Below are positions 52,428-61,842 of a stretch of DNA of 64,000 nt, piece by piece. The position numbers were made by a program, and so were the translations under genes. Under the pieces are notes generated by a model that was not told the DNA's origin, ran no database searches, and was given only the letters and a program-made list of their open reading frames with translations. Positions within the stretch are counted from its first letter, which is position 1; the number at the start of each line of letters is the position of its first letter. Source of the DNA: Streptomyces cyaneus (lineage in GTDB: Bacteria; Actinomycetota; Actinomycetes; Streptomycetales; Streptomycetaceae); assembly GCF_004028635.1 (NCBI RefSeq), contig NZ_RQJW01000003.1, positions 186,001 through 250,000 of the forward strand. The letters run 5' to 3'.

Positions 52428-54332
52428 CTACTGCCACCACAGTTCATGGGCTCGTCCGTCTACTCCTCGATAGACGACGTGCTGCCCGGCGGTCGCTTGG
52501 TTGGGCATCGTGTAACCCCGGAGCGGCCCGGCCGGCAGCGGAGCCGCTGCGTGGACGGTGAGGTCGGTGTGGTTCCACTGGAAGTCCGGGTGCCACCACA
52601 GCTCGTGCGCATGACCGTCCACGCCGTGATAGACAGCGTGCTGGCTCGCGACACCGTGTTGGTCCAGTGCGTATCCGTGCACGGGGCCCGCCGGGAGCGG
52701 GGCGTGCGTGCGCAGGGTGAGGTCGGTGTGGTTCCACTGGTGGTCCGGGTGCCACCACAGTTCGTGCGCGTGACCGTCCACGCCCTGGTAGTAGACGTGC
52801 TGACTCGCCACCCCGTTCCAGACCTTCGTGTTGCCGTGCAGCGGGCCCGCGGGCAGAGGGGCGTTGGTGTGCGCGGTGAGGTCGGTGTGGTTCCACCCGT
52901 GATCCGGGTGCCACCACAGTTCGTGCGCGTGACCGTCCACGCCCTGGTAGTAGACGTGCTGACTCGCCACCCCGTTCCAGACCTTCGTGTTGCCGTGCAG
53001 AGGGCCCGCGGGCAGAGGGGCGTTGGAGTGCGCGGTGAGGTCGGTGTGCGACCAACCCTGGTGCCCGTACCACCACAACTCATGCGCACGCCCGTCAACC
53101 CCCTGATAGACCACGTGCTGACTCGGAGTTCCCCCCTGATCCATCACGTACCCATGCAGAGGCCCCGCGGGCAACGGCGCCTTGCTGTGCGCCGTCAGAT
53201 CGGTGTGCGACCAACCCTGGTGCCCATACCACCACAACTCATGCGCACGCCCGTCAACCCCCTGATAGACCACGTGCTGACTCGGAGTTCCCCCCTGATC
53301 CATCACGTACCCATGCAGAGGCCCCGCGGGCAACGGAGCGTTGCTGTGCGCCGTCAGATCGGTGTGCCGCCAAGGGTTCGCCGGCGTGAGGAGTCCGGCG
53401 AACACCGTTGCGCGCGTGCAGTCCTCGCCTCGACAGCCGGTGTCGGGGCAGGGGTAGGAGACACGGCACGAGCCCAGTTGCTGGAAGTCTCGTTCGCCGC
53501 GAACCAGGATTCCCTCGACGATGCGGGTGTTCTCGTTGAAGACCGGAGAACCCGAATTTCCACCGTACGTATCGAGGTTGGCGACGAAGAAGTCAGCTTC
53601 TGTGTTGCCGCGGACCGCCGAGCCGTCTGCGAACTTCGTCGGCAGACCGCACGGGTGGCCAATGACATACACCGGTTCGGTGTTCCCGATCTTCCCCTCG
53701 CGTCGCACGGGAAGGATCGCCCGCCCGGTGACCGGTCGGTCCACCCTGACCAGTGACCAGTCGGCGCCTGCGGATGTCAGTGTGTGGCCCAGCAGAGCAA
53801 CACCGCGATAGATGTCGCCGTTGGGTATCACGGTCGCCGGCTGCCCCGGCCCTTGCATGCGGAATCCGAAGACGAACCGCACGGTGCCGACGGTGGTGGC
53901 GTTGATGCAGTGGCCTGCCGTGGCGATGACGTCCGGCCCGACCAGGAAGCCGGAACAGAACGCGCCCACGGGTTGGTCACGAAAGGGTTCACCGGCACAC
54001 AACCCGTACGAGACACCGAAGTTCTGTGTGGCGAGCCTCGAGGTACCGTCACCGTTGTCGATCACTTCCGCTGCCCTGAAGAGGGCAGCGACGCTGTCCG
54101 CGTCCCGGCGGTCAGCTGCGTCGGTCAGCTCGAAGATGTCTGCCCGATCGTCGACGCCGTAGATGACCTTCTGCTTGGCGATGAGGGTCTGTACGAGTTC
54201 GGCGTCTTCGACCTCCTCCAAGTCGGGGTCCCGCAGCATTTCCGCCGTGGCACCACCGACTGCCTGCTTTTCCGCGCGTGCTTTCAGCTCCGCACGCAGC
54301 TCCGCGACTGACATGTCGTCTGGTTTCGTCAT
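52428..54332 (-). CDS. Trypsin-like serine protease with six C-terminal repeats
   Basis: 634 aa. Residues 100-320 form a chymotrypsin/V8-like protease with an intact triad: H141 in ATAGHC, D191 in GADWSLV and S260 in GGNSGSPVF; paired cysteines suggest disulfides. Residues 323-634 are six repeats of about 53 aa with HTDLT, APLPAGPLHG, QHVVYQGVDG and HELWW. That pattern resembles blades of fucose-binding lectin-like propellers, so a six-bladed propeller is inferred. Residues 1-95 are charged and helical (SVAELRAELKARAE) with no signal peptide, odd for a disulfide-rich protease. ATG 54332 follows GGGGGTGG. Confidence 0.88.
   Translation of the reverse strand: MTKPDDMSVAELRAELKARAEKQAVGGATAEMLRDPDLEEVEDAELVQTLIAKQKVIYGVDDRADIFELTDAADRRDADSVAALFRAAEVIDNGDGTSRLATQNFGVSYGLCAGEPFRDQPVGAFCSGFLVGPDVIATAGHCINATTVGTVRFVFGFRMQGPGQPATVIPNGDIYRGVALLGHTLTSAGADWSLVRVDRPVTGRAILPVRREGKIGNTEPVYVIGHPCGLPTKFADGSAVRGNTEADFFVANLDTYGGNSGSPVFNENTRIVEGILVRGERDFQQLGSCRVSYPCPDTGCRGEDCTRATVFAGLLTPANPWRHTDLTAHSNAPLPAGPLHGYVMDQGGTPSQHVVYQGVDGRAHELWWYGHQGWSHTDLTAHSKAPLPAGPLHGYVMDQGGTPSQHVVYQGVDGRAHELWWYGHQGWSHTDLTAHSNAPLPAGPLHGNTKVWNGVASQHVYYQGVDGHAHELWWHPDHGWNHTDLTAHTNAPLPAGPLHGNTKVWNGVASQHVYYQGVDGHAHELWWHPDHQWNHTDLTLRTHAPLPAGPVHGYALDQHGVASQHAVYHGVDGHAHELWWHPDFQWNHTDLTVHAAAPLPAGPLRGYTMPNQATAGQHVVYRGVDGRAHELWWQ
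52431..53366. repeat. Six 159-bp tandem repeats in the protease gene
   Basis: Six in-frame units of 159 bp (53 codons), the last one shortened. Units 1 and 2 (53366-53049) are almost identical in bases, as are units 3 and 4 over their GNTKVWNG section; units 5 and 6 have drifted. This points to recent copying or gene conversion inside the gene. Confidence 0.92.
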
Positions 54333-54554
54333 GTGACCACCCCCGGACGAAGCTCCGACAGCTCCATGTCGACGCAGTGTGCTCAGCCCGGACGCGCAGG
54401 CACAGACGAGCGAGGGGAACGTCGTACATTCCCACGCTCCGCGCTGGGCCCGACCGGGCAAACGGACGTATGCACAGTCAGCACTCGGCACCGAGCCGGA
54501 CGCCGATGAGGCTCGTGTCTGGCCGCTCGGCACCAAACCCCTTTGAGAGGGCTC

Positions 54555-55433
54555 GTGATCTCTCCTAGGTTGGCCCGCGTGACGATCGAGGTGCCCTACC
54601 AGTCCCTCCCGGTCGACCAGTCGGACGTTCGCTACGCCCACGGCCCCGACTCGGCTGTCCAGCCTGGCGTGCCTGTCGGCGAGACAATCGAGTTCGGCTG
54701 GAACGACAGCGCGATCTACCCGGGCACGTCCCGGAAGTTCTGGGTTCATGTGCCCGCCCGGTACGACCCCGCACAGTCGGCGTCGCTGATGGTGTTCCAG
54801 GACGGATGGTGGTACCTGGACCCCGAAGGAGAGGTCCGCGGCGCGATCGTCCTGGACAACCTCGTCCACCGTGGCGACATCCCGGTCACCATCGGCGTGT
54901 TCGTCGACCCCGGCGTCTTCCCCGACGCCGAGGACCCGAAGAACCGCAACACCGAGTACGACGCGTTCGACGACCGGTACGTCAGTTTCCTCCTGGACGA
55001 GATCATCCCTGAGGTCGCGCAGCGGTACACGATCGTCGAGAACCCTGACCGGTGGGGCATCTGTGGTGGCAGCAGTGGCGGCAACTGCGCCTTTACCGCA
55101 GCGTGGCTGCGCCCGGACAAGTTCCGCCGCGTCATCGGGTATCTGTCCAGCTTCACGCAGATGCCAGGCGGCAACCCCTACCCCGAACTGATCCCCGGCG
55201 TTCCCCGCAAGCCGCTGCGCATCTTCCTGCAAGCGGGCCATCGTGACCTGCGCTGGAACGAGCCCGAAGCGAACTGGCTCGCCGGCAACTTGCGCGTCGC
55301 GGCCGCGCTCGCGGAAGCCGGGTACGACTTCCGCCTCGTCTTGGGCGACGGCGGCCACAGTCCCAACCACGGTGGAGTCCTGCTCCCCGATGCCATGCGG
55401 TGGTTGTGGCGGTCGGATGATCGCCGGGACTAG
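54555..55433 (+). CDS. Esterase, Fes/feruloyl-esterase D-like
   Basis: 292 aa alpha/beta hydrolase. WGICGGSSGGNCAFTAAW contains the nucleophile Ser, AGHRDLRWNE the likely Asp, and DGGHSPNHGG the His. The layout FWVHVPARYDP ... LMVFQDG ... matches the esterase-D group that includes enterobactin esterase Fes and feruloyl esterases. No signal peptide is seen. GTG 54555 has GAGAGGG just upstream; GTG 54579 (VTIEVPYQ) is an alternative. It diverges from the protease across a 222-bp gap in which I see no further gene. Confidence 0.85.
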   Translation: MISPRLARVTIEVPYQSLPVDQSDVRYAHGPDSAVQPGVPVGETIEFGWNDSAIYPGTSRKFWVHVPARYDPAQSASLMVFQDGWWYLDPEGEVRGAIVLDNLVHRGDIPVTIGVFVDPGVFPDAEDPKNRNTEYDAFDDRYVSFLLDEIIPEVAQRYTIVENPDRWGICGGSSGGNCAFTAAWLRPDKFRRVIGYLSSFTQMPGGNPYPELIPGVPRKPLRIFLQAGHRDLRWNEPEANWLAGNLRVAAALAEAGYDFRLVLGDGGHSPNHGGVLLPDAMRWLWRSDDRRD

Positions 55434-55436
55434 CCG

Positions 55437-55702
55437 ATCGGCTGGGGCGGAGCCACTTCGCTGGGGCGCCGGTTTCGGATCAGGGCCCTCCTCAGCACGC
55501 TTGCGGTCACGTTGCCATTGCGCCTCCCGGAATCGTTCGGTGCCGGCGCCAGGCCGGCGAATGCTGCCAGCCGGTCCGGGCCGGCGAAGCCCGCAAGGTC
55601 GGTGCCGGTCGCGGCAAGTAACTCGGCACCCAGCAGCGGGCCGATGCCGGGCAGAGCTGTGCTGCACGGTCGGACTGCCGCCACAGCGTCGACAACGCGC
55701 AT
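55437..55702 (-). pseudogene. IS110-family transposase remnant
   Basis: Translates to TALPGIGPLLGAELLAATG, then FAGPDRLAAFAGLAPAP and NDSGRRNGN, the C-terminal helix-hairpin-helix transposase_20 domain of IS110 elements. The catalytic DEDD part and the true C-terminus are missing. It fills the 324-bp gap between the esterase and the ArsR-type gene and shows past insertion here. Confidence 0.85.
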
Positions 55703-55757
55703 CGCCCCCTGGGCACCACTGGACCCGCCCTCGCGGCAACCCTGCGGGCGGTCGAAA

Positions 55758-56765
55758 TCAGCCGGCCGCCCGCCTGACGTCCCCGTCGACGAGCGCGTCG
55801 CCCAGGGCCGTTCGCCCGTACAGGACGTAGTGGCCCTGGCGCCGGGACTCCAGCAGGCCGGCCTCCCGCAGGACCGAGAGGTGGGACGACACGGTCGACG
55901 GGGCGAGGCCATGGCGGCGGGCCAGGTCCGTCGTCGACGACGGGGTGGTGAGGCCGGCGAGGACGGCGGCGCGCTGGTGGCCGAGCAGCCGGGCCAGCGC
56001 CTGCGCCGGGCGCGGTGCCGGCGCGGTGTGCAGGCGGCCCATGCCGCGGGCGGGGTAGATGAGCGTCGGCTGCCAGGGCCGGGCGAAGCCGCTCACCACG
56101 TCCGGCCACACGAACACGCTCGGCATGAGCAACACGCCTCTGCCGTCGGGGCGTTGGGCGTCCGGCACATCGCCGTACTCGCGCAGCGTGAGGGTGTGGC
56201 CGGCCCAGTTGACGGCTGGATGCAGTCCGGCGAGCAGCACGTCGAGCCCACCGTCCGCCGCGCCGCGCGAGCGGTGCGCGATGTCCGCCTCGAGAACGGC
56301 GCGATGGCGCGGCCAGTCCGGGGCGAGCAGGGCGTACCAGGCCCGTTCGGTGAGGTCGGCCAGGCGCCGGACGGTGCCGGCGGGGTCGTCGAGCGCGGCG
56401 CGCCCCTGGGGTGACTCGGCGAGTCCGGGGGTGCAGTCGAGCGAGCGGGCCATCTCCGCGTGGGCCAGGTCGGGGTCGGTGGCGCGCATGCGCGCCAACT
56501 CGTCCTCGATCGAGGGATACGGCTCCTGCGGCGGCGGGCCCAGGAAGTCCGGGGTGTAGCCGCCGACCGGTGGGATGAACAGCCACAGCGGTGCCAGGTC
56601 GAGGCCCGCGACCGTACGGCGCATGCGGCGCAGCCAGCCCTGGTGATAGCCGTGCCGGGCGGGCCGGCGGAGCATGCGCAGCGCTTCGTGGGTCTGGCAC
56701 AGCGGCGAGATCGCGAACCGGCAGCGCGTGAGGTCGTCGGTGCCGAGGTGCAGGGCGAGCGGCAT
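55758..56765 (-). CDS. ArsR-type helix-turn-helix regulator
   Basis: 335 aa. The C-terminal winged helix reads [40 protein letters not shown], as in ArsR/SmtB proteins; the N-terminal 240 residues form a large domain with no motif I can name (Trp/Pro-rich, [18 protein letters not shown]). No cysteine metal motif is obvious. ATG 56765 follows GGGGG. It is divergent from an MFS exporter across 106 bp holding a TTCG-N8-CGAA inverted repeat at 56790-56805, the likely operator. Confidence 0.85.
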   Translation of the reverse strand: MPLALHLGTDDLTRCRFAISPLCQTHEALRMLRRPARHGYHQGWLRRMRRTVAGLDLAPLWLFIPPVGGYTPDFLGPPPQEPYPSIEDELARMRATDPDLAHAEMARSLDCTPGLAESPQGRAALDDPAGTVRRLADLTERAWYALLAPDWPRHRAVLEADIAHRSRGAADGGLDVLLAGLHPAVNWAGHTLTLREYGDVPDAQRPDGRGVLLMPSVFVWPDVVSGFARPWQPTLIYPARGMGRLHTAPAPRPAQALARLLGHQRAAVLAGLTTPSSTTDLARRHGLAPSTVSSHLSVLREAGLLESRRQGHYVLYGRTALGDALVDGDVRRAAG

Positions 56766-56871
56766 GGCGACCCCCGTCGTGAGCAGCGATTCGTCCTGAA
56801 CCGAAAGAGTAGAGGCGCCCACCTCGGACCGGCACGCTTGCCCCGACTCCCCCTGTCGGAAAGGCGGATGG

Positions 56872-58116
56872 ATGGGCACCGTACGTCCGGCACCCTGGCG
56901 GCGTGCCGCCGTCGTCGCGGCGCTGATGCTGGCGGCGTTCACCTTCAACACTACGGAGAACCTGCCGGTCGGCCTGCTCGCGCTCATGGCGGACGACCTG
57001 CGCGTTTCGCCGGCCTCCGTGGGCGCCCTGGTGACCGGGTACGGCCTGACCGTGGCCGTTGTGTCACTGCCCCTCGCCCATGCCACCCGTGCCCTGCCAC
57101 GCCGGTATCTGCTCGCGGGACTGCTGGGCCTGCTCGCCGTGGCCAGTGGGGTGTCGGCACTGGGAGGCGTGCCGTACGGGCTGCTGCTGGCGGCGCGGGT
57201 GGCGACCGCGATGGCGCAGGCGTTGTTCTGGGCTGTGATGGGGCCGGTCGCGGTGGGGCTGTTTCCGCCCGAGCGGCGAGGGCGGATCATCGGGCTGCTG
57301 TCCGTCGGCGGTTCCCTGGCCACGGTGGCCGGGGTGCCGGCCGGGACCTGGCTGGGCGGGCACACCGGCTGGCGTACACCCTTCGCGCTGCTCGGCGTGC
57401 TCGCGCTCGTCTCGCTCGTGACCATCGGCGTCCTGCTGCCGTCGTCCCGCCCGGAGGACGGCCACAGCGCGTACGGAGCCGTCCCCGACCGGCGCAGGTT
57501 CTACGTCGTGCTGATCGTCACCACCCTGTCGGTGACGGGCTTCTTCGCCGGGTTCACCTACGTCGTCGCCTTCCTCGACGAGGTGAGCGGCCTGGGCGGG
57601 GGCGCGGTGAGCGGGGTGCTGTTCGCGTTCGGTGCGGCGGCGCTGGCCGGGGTCACCGTGACCGGGCCACTTCTCGACCGCTTTCCGCGGGCCACGCTGG
57701 CCGTGCCGGTGGCGGTCCAGGCGGTGGCGCTGCTCGGTCTGTACGCGACGGGACACGTCCCGGCGGTGAGCGTCGTGCTGATCATGCTGCTCGGTGCCTC
57801 AGTCGCGACCATCTTCATGGCGACGCAGAGCCGGGTCCTCCAGGTGGCGCCGGGTCGCACGGAGACCGCCCTCGCGGCCAACTCGGCCGCCTACAACGTG
57901 GGCATCGCCGCCGGTGCGCTGCTCGGGGGCTTCCTGCTGCCCGTGGTCGGGGTGCGCGGCACGTTCCTGGTCGGGGGACTGCTGACAGCGGCGGCGCCGG
58001 CGGTTCTGACCTGGCCGGTGCGCACGGGCGGCGAGGCCGGGGCGGGCGACAAGGGCGCGGCGGGCGGCAAGGGCCGGGCGGGAATGGGGCGGTACCGTAC
58101 GGACGCGGGGTTGTGA
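56872..58116 (+). CDS. MFS transporter, DHA1 drug exporter-like
   Basis: 414 aa, 12 predicted helices; [21 protein letters not shown] and the [18 protein letters not shown] antiporter motif C-type segment match chloramphenicol/sugar efflux DHA1 proteins. The C-terminus is a Gly/Lys-rich tail ([13 protein letters not shown]). Substrate unknown; control by the divergent ArsR-type regulator is likely. ATG 56872 is used; ATG 56868 is out of frame. Confidence 0.88.
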   Translation: MGTVRPAPWRRAAVVAALMLAAFTFNTTENLPVGLLALMADDLRVSPASVGALVTGYGLTVAVVSLPLAHATRALPRRYLLAGLLGLLAVASGVSALGGVPYGLLLAARVATAMAQALFWAVMGPVAVGLFPPERRGRIIGLLSVGGSLATVAGVPAGTWLGGHTGWRTPFALLGVLALVSLVTIGVLLPSSRPEDGHSAYGAVPDRRRFYVVLIVTTLSVTGFFAGFTYVVAFLDEVSGLGGGAVSGVLFAFGAAALAGVTVTGPLLDRFPRATLAVPVAVQAVALLGLYATGHVPAVSVVLIMLLGASVATIFMATQSRVLQVAPGRTETALAANSAAYNVGIAAGALLGGFLLPVVGVRGTFLVGGLLTAAAPAVLTWPVRTGGEAGAGDKGAAGGKGRAGMGRYRTDAGL

Positions 58117-58133
58117 CGGTCTATCGTGTCCGC

Positions 58134-59069
58134 ATGTCCGTCCCTGAACTGATCCGTATCGTCTCCCGTGACTCGCCCATGGCGCTCGCCCAAGTGGAGC
58201 GTGTCCGCGCCGAGTTGGCGGTCCTTCACCCCGGCGTGCGCACCGAGGTCGTGCCGGTGAAGACGACCGGCGACAAGTGGATGGGCGATCTGTCCCAGGT
58301 CGAGGGCAAGGGGGCGTTCACCAAGGAGGTGGACGCCGCGCTGCTGGCAGGCGAGGCCGATCTCGCCGTGCACTGCGTCAAGGACATCCCCGCCGACCGG
58401 CCGCTGCCCGCGGGGACGACGTTCGCCGCGTTCCTGAAGCGGGACGACGTCCGGGACGCCCTCATCCATCCCGACGGGCTGACGCTGGACGAGCTGCCGG
58501 CCGGGACCCGGATCGGCACCTCCTCGGTGCGCCGCGTCGCCCAACTGGCCGCCACCCACCCGCATCTTCAGTGCGTGCCGTTCCGCGGCAACGCCAACCG
58601 GCGGCTGGAGAAGCTGGCCGCCGGCGAGGCGGACGCGCTGTTGCTGGCGGTGGCCGGCCTCGAGCGCATCGGCCGCCCTGACGTGATCAGCGAGGTCCTC
58701 TCCCCCGAGACGATGATGCCGCCGATCGGCGCGGGCATCCTCGCGCTGCAGTGCCGGGAGGGCGACACCGCGCTCATCGACGCGGTCAGCGGCCTCGGCG
58801 ACCCGGACACCTACCGGGAGGCCACCGCCGAGCGCATGTTCCTGCACGTCCTGCAGGGGCACTGCAACAGCCCGATCGCCGGGTACGCGCGCGTGGACCG
58901 CAGCGGCGAACTGTCCCTGCGGGCCTGTGTGTTCACCCCGGACGGCAAGACACGGCTGAACGCCCACGAGTGGGCGGGTCGACTCGACCCGGCCACGCTC
59001 GGTACGTCGGTGGCGGTCGCGCTGCTGCGTCAGGGAGCACGGGAGATCATCGACGGCATCCCGCACTGA
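58134..59069 (+). CDS. hemC: Hydroxymethylbilane synthase (porphobilinogen deaminase)
   Basis: 311 aa. [14 protein letters not shown], the KTTGDKW block, catalytic D84 in AVHCVKDIP, and GTSSVRR are all present; C244 in [13 protein letters not shown] should bind the dipyrromethane cofactor. It polymerises four porphobilinogens to hydroxymethylbilane. It is isolated: no hemA, hemB, hemD or hemL is next to it, so it may be a second copy beside the main heme cluster. The QGHC context differs from the more common EGGC. ATG 58134 begins 17 bp after the MFS stop. Confidence 0.9.
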   Translation: MSVPELIRIVSRDSPMALAQVERVRAELAVLHPGVRTEVVPVKTTGDKWMGDLSQVEGKGAFTKEVDAALLAGEADLAVHCVKDIPADRPLPAGTTFAAFLKRDDVRDALIHPDGLTLDELPAGTRIGTSSVRRVAQLAATHPHLQCVPFRGNANRRLEKLAAGEADALLLAVAGLERIGRPDVISEVLSPETMMPPIGAGILALQCREGDTALIDAVSGLGDPDTYREATAERMFLHVLQGHCNSPIAGYARVDRSGELSLRACVFTPDGKTRLNAHEWAGRLDPATLGTSVAVALLRQGAREIIDGIPH

Positions 59070-59144
59070 GACATCGGGCCCGCAGGGCGCTCCCGCGTCG
59101 GGCGACGCCCCACACCGTGACGCCCCGCGCCGTAGCGCTCCGTG

Positions 59145-59666
59145 TCAGGCGGTGCCCTCTTCGGCCTGGTCCCGCAGGAAGTTGCTCACCTGGAGCGCGA
59201 GGCCGTCGCGCAGAGTGGCGGCGTGGGCGCCGACCGAGTTCTCCTGCAGGCCGAGGCCGCCGGTCCACAGCCGACGGTCCGCCCACTCCTCCTCGACGCG
59301 CAGCTGGATCTGCACATCGACCTGGCTCAGGCTCGCCTCCGGGCCCGCCGCGTACAGCACGGCGGTGGCCCGGCGCAGCGGGTAGACGTCGAAGCCCTCG
59401 ATGAACTGCGAGTTGCGCCAGTCGATGAACGCGGCCTCGCCGTCGCGGCCGATCCGCACGTCGATCTGACCGTCCTCGAGATGGATGCCGAGGTGCCTCT
59501 CGCCGCGGTTCTCGACGGTGACGCGGACTCTGAAGTACGTCAGCCCTTCGGCGGCGTCGTCCCGTCCACGCGGCGGCTCGGCGGCCTCCAGGCCGTGGAC
59601 GCGGACACGCAGACCGGCATGCTCGTCGTACTCGTGCCAGTCCCCGACCACGTTCGGCTCGTACAC
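59145..59666 (-). CDS. Hypothetical protein, beta-rich
   Basis: 173 aa, not recognised. The middle has strand-like alternation (FRVRVTVENRGERHLGIHLEDGQIDVRIG) as in immunoglobulin-like DUF4352-type domains, and a VQIQLRVEEEW segment. No signal peptide, cysteine or membrane segment is seen. GTG 59666 follows GAGGTGG. Convergent with hemC and 75 bp from it. Confidence 0.7.
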   Translation of the reverse strand: MYEPNVVGDWHEYDEHAGLRVRVHGLEAAEPPRGRDDAAEGLTYFRVRVTVENRGERHLGIHLEDGQIDVRIGRDGEAAFIDWRNSQFIEGFDVYPLRRATAVLYAAGPEASLSQVDVQIQLRVEEEWADRRLWTGGLGLQENSVGAHAATLRDGLALQVSNFLRDQAEEGTA

Positions 59667-59854
59667 AATCCACCTCTCGACCCAGAGAGCTGCTTCCTAT
59701 CTTTGCGCTGAGTGCACTGTCAAATGAGCAGAATGCGCTGTGGCCAGCCCATTCGCCCCCTTGATCACCGATCAAGCCGTGGGCAGGAAGAATCCGCTTT
59801 CTGGCTCCGCGGCCGAGTTCGGCCACGTGCCGCACATCACGTTCCGCACCAAGA

Positions 59855-60524
59855 TCAGCGAGCCAGCCGGCCCAGCAGCGAGGAGGCAGCGGCGATGCCG
59901 AGCGCGAGGTGGGCCGGGGTGCCGAGGAGGAGGCCGCGCAGGGAGTCGACCTGGTAGCTGATCGGGTTGGCCTTGCTGACCGCTTGGAGCGAGCCCGGCA
60001 TCACCGACAGCGGGTGGAGGGCGTCGGAGCCGAAGATCAGCGGCATCGTGATGGCCTGGCCGAAGCCCATCAGCCGGTCGCGGTTGAGGACGATGCCGGT
60101 GATGGTGATCGACAGGCAGGAGAAGAACGCCGATCCGAGGACGACGACGGCTTGGACCAGGGACTTCACCCCGGCCGCGAACGCCTTGCCGATGATCAGG
60201 GCCGAGCGCGGGGTCGGGGTGACCGGGAGCTTGTTGAGGACGCCGTCGTCGCACTCCCAGATGATCTGGATGCCGGATCGCTCGGAGCCGGGTGAAGGTC
60301 TGGCCGAAGATCAGCAGCCAGAGGGCGACCTGGATCGCGCGGGTGTAGAGCTCGGTGCGGTCGTGGCGCAGCTTCTGCAGCTCCACGGCGCACATCGCCA
60401 GGACGCGGGCGGGCAGCAGTCGCCAGCCGGGGCGGGGTTCGGGCGGCCGCAGCAGCAGGTCGATGCCGTCGGCGCGGTCCCGGTCAGCCGACGCAACGTG
60501 CGGTGCGGCGGGCGCTTCGGACAT
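59855..60524 (-). pseudogene. ABC-2 permease (DrrB-like), frameshifted
   Basis: The N-terminal part ([12 protein letters not shown] ... LWLLIFGQTFTRLRAI) is in one frame, the rest (IQIIWE ... AITMPLIFGSDALHPLSVMPG ... NPISYQVDSLRG) in another. At about 60270-60285 some 30 codons expected between TRLRAI and IQIIWE are absent and the frame shifts. The helices that remain match daunorubicin-resistance-type export permeases. Confidence 0.8.
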
Positions 60525-61257
60525 CGCGGAAGTCTCCTGAACTCTCGTCGAGTCGGCTGCCGGCGATGTCGCGGAAGACGTCCTCCAGCGTGGGCACCGG
60601 GTCGCTGTCGGCCGCCCCCTCGGCACGCCTGCGCGCGCCGAGCCCCTCCCTGAGCTCGGTCTGGGTGCCGAGGGCCCGGATGCGGCCGCGCTGCATCAGG
60701 CCGACCTGGTCGCTGTACTGGTCGGCCTCGTCCATGTTGGGTGTACCCCCTCTGGGGGAGCGTGGTGACCAGCACCGTCGTGCCGGTGGCGGCGCGGACG
60801 GCGCCGATGTGAGCCGGGCGCGCTGACCAGGGCCTGGGCGAGTTCGAGCGGGCGGACCATGCCGCCGGAGTAGGTGCCGGCGAGCCGGTCGGCGGCGTCG
60901 GTGAGGCCGACCGCGGCCAACGCCTAGCCGACCCGTTCGGCACTCTGGCGACGGGGCACGTCGAAGACGCGGGCCAACAAGGCGACGCTCTCGCGCCCGG
61001 CGAGACTCGCATCGGCGGACAGCTGCTGCGGGACGTAGCCGAGCAGGCGCCGTACGGCCATACGGTCGTCCGCGGCGTCGTACTCGAAGACGCGGATCCT
61101 GCCGGATGGCCGTGGTCTTTCCGGCGCCGTTGGGGCCGAGCAGCCCGAAGGCCTCGCCCTCCCGTACCGTCAGGTCGAGTCCGTCGACCGCGTTGGTCTC
61201 ACCGAAGGAGTAGGCGAGCCCGGTGCAGGTCACCGCCTCGGCGACGTCTCGCGTCAT
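60484..61257 (-). pseudogene. ABC ATPase (DrrA-like), multiply disrupted
   Basis: Starts normally ([28 protein letters not shown] text, Walker [11 protein letters not shown]) but then loses about nine codons and shifts frame near 61107; an in-frame TAG lies at 60924-60926; the Walker B region after [10 protein letters not shown] is deleted near 60810-60822; and a CCCCC-TCT-GGGGG palindrome interrupts VLVTT...MDEAD at 60746-60758. The C-terminal [12 protein letters not shown] survives. Non-functional as read. Confidence 0.85.
60744..60760. repeat. Short palindromic insert in DrrA-like pseudogene
   Basis: TACCCCC-TCT-GGGGGAG sits exactly between the codons for VTT and MDEAD, where the intact family has HYMDEAD. 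Similar in kind to the palindrome in the araC-type gene at 41521-41562. Confidence 0.6.
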
Positions 61258-61335
61258 GCTCGCTCCGCCTCCTCGCGCAGTGTGCCCCGATCGCCTCGGG
61301 CAGTGATCCGGTGCAGGCTGCGGCGGGAGGTGCCC

Positions 61336-61650
61336 GCCCCGCGGCTGCGCGGTGCCGAGGTGGAGCTGTTGCGGCTGGTCGTGGAGCGGCCCGGCGTCGG
61401 GATCTCGGACGCGGCCAAGGAGCTGTACCTGGCGGGCAATTCGGTGTCGACGCCGGTCAAGCAGCTGGCCCGGCAGGGCTGTCTGGTCCGTGAGACGGAC
61501 CGGGCCGACCGGCGCGCCGCGCGCCTGCTGCCCACCCCCGTGGTCGAAGCCCGGCTCGGCGAGTGGCGCAAGCGGCGCGCCGATCTCGTACGACACCATG
61601 TGTCCCGCCTCGACGACGACCCGTTTCCGCGCAAACACACAGTCACTCGG
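61336..61650 (+). pseudogene. MarR-family regulator remnant
   Basis: A core MarR winged helix is readable ([50 protein letters not shown]), but the N-terminal dimerisation helix is missing and the C-terminus runs into unrelated sequence ([17 protein letters not shown]). Divergent from the decayed exporter, which it probably once controlled. Confidence 0.7.
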
Positions 61651-61680
61651 CGACAACACGAAGTCGCATTCACGAAATTT

Positions 61681-61706
61681 GTTTCAGTTCCCCTTTCGGG
61701 GGGAAT
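61681..61706 (+). promoter_or_regulatory. SigB-type promoter of the sigma factor gene
   Basis: GTTT, 16-bp spacer, GGGAAT: one mismatch from the Streptomyces SigB-type consensus (GNNTN14-16GGGTAY). TTCCCC and GGGGAA within it form a small inverted repeat. Located 137 bp ahead of the sigma factor start, consistent with self-activation and a long leader. Confidence 0.5.
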
Positions 61707-61842
61707 TCACCCATATGTGCTTCGGACAGGAGGCACGTCCGTGGGAGCCGGCCCACCGGGCTCCGGAGTGTCCTCCTGAGATCCCGATCCGCCCCTCCCA
61801 CGGTGTCTGTCCAGTCAGCACCTGCGGAGGAGGTGCGCACGG

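Noticed and set aside
52431..53366. CRISPR-like regular repeats
   Set aside because: The 159-bp units are contiguous, in frame and translated as protein repeats; there are no unique spacers and no cas genes.
56766..57425. Upstream extension of the ArsR-type regulator
   Set aside because: It lies antisense to the MFS gene; ATG 56765 has a good ribosome binding site and family-like start.
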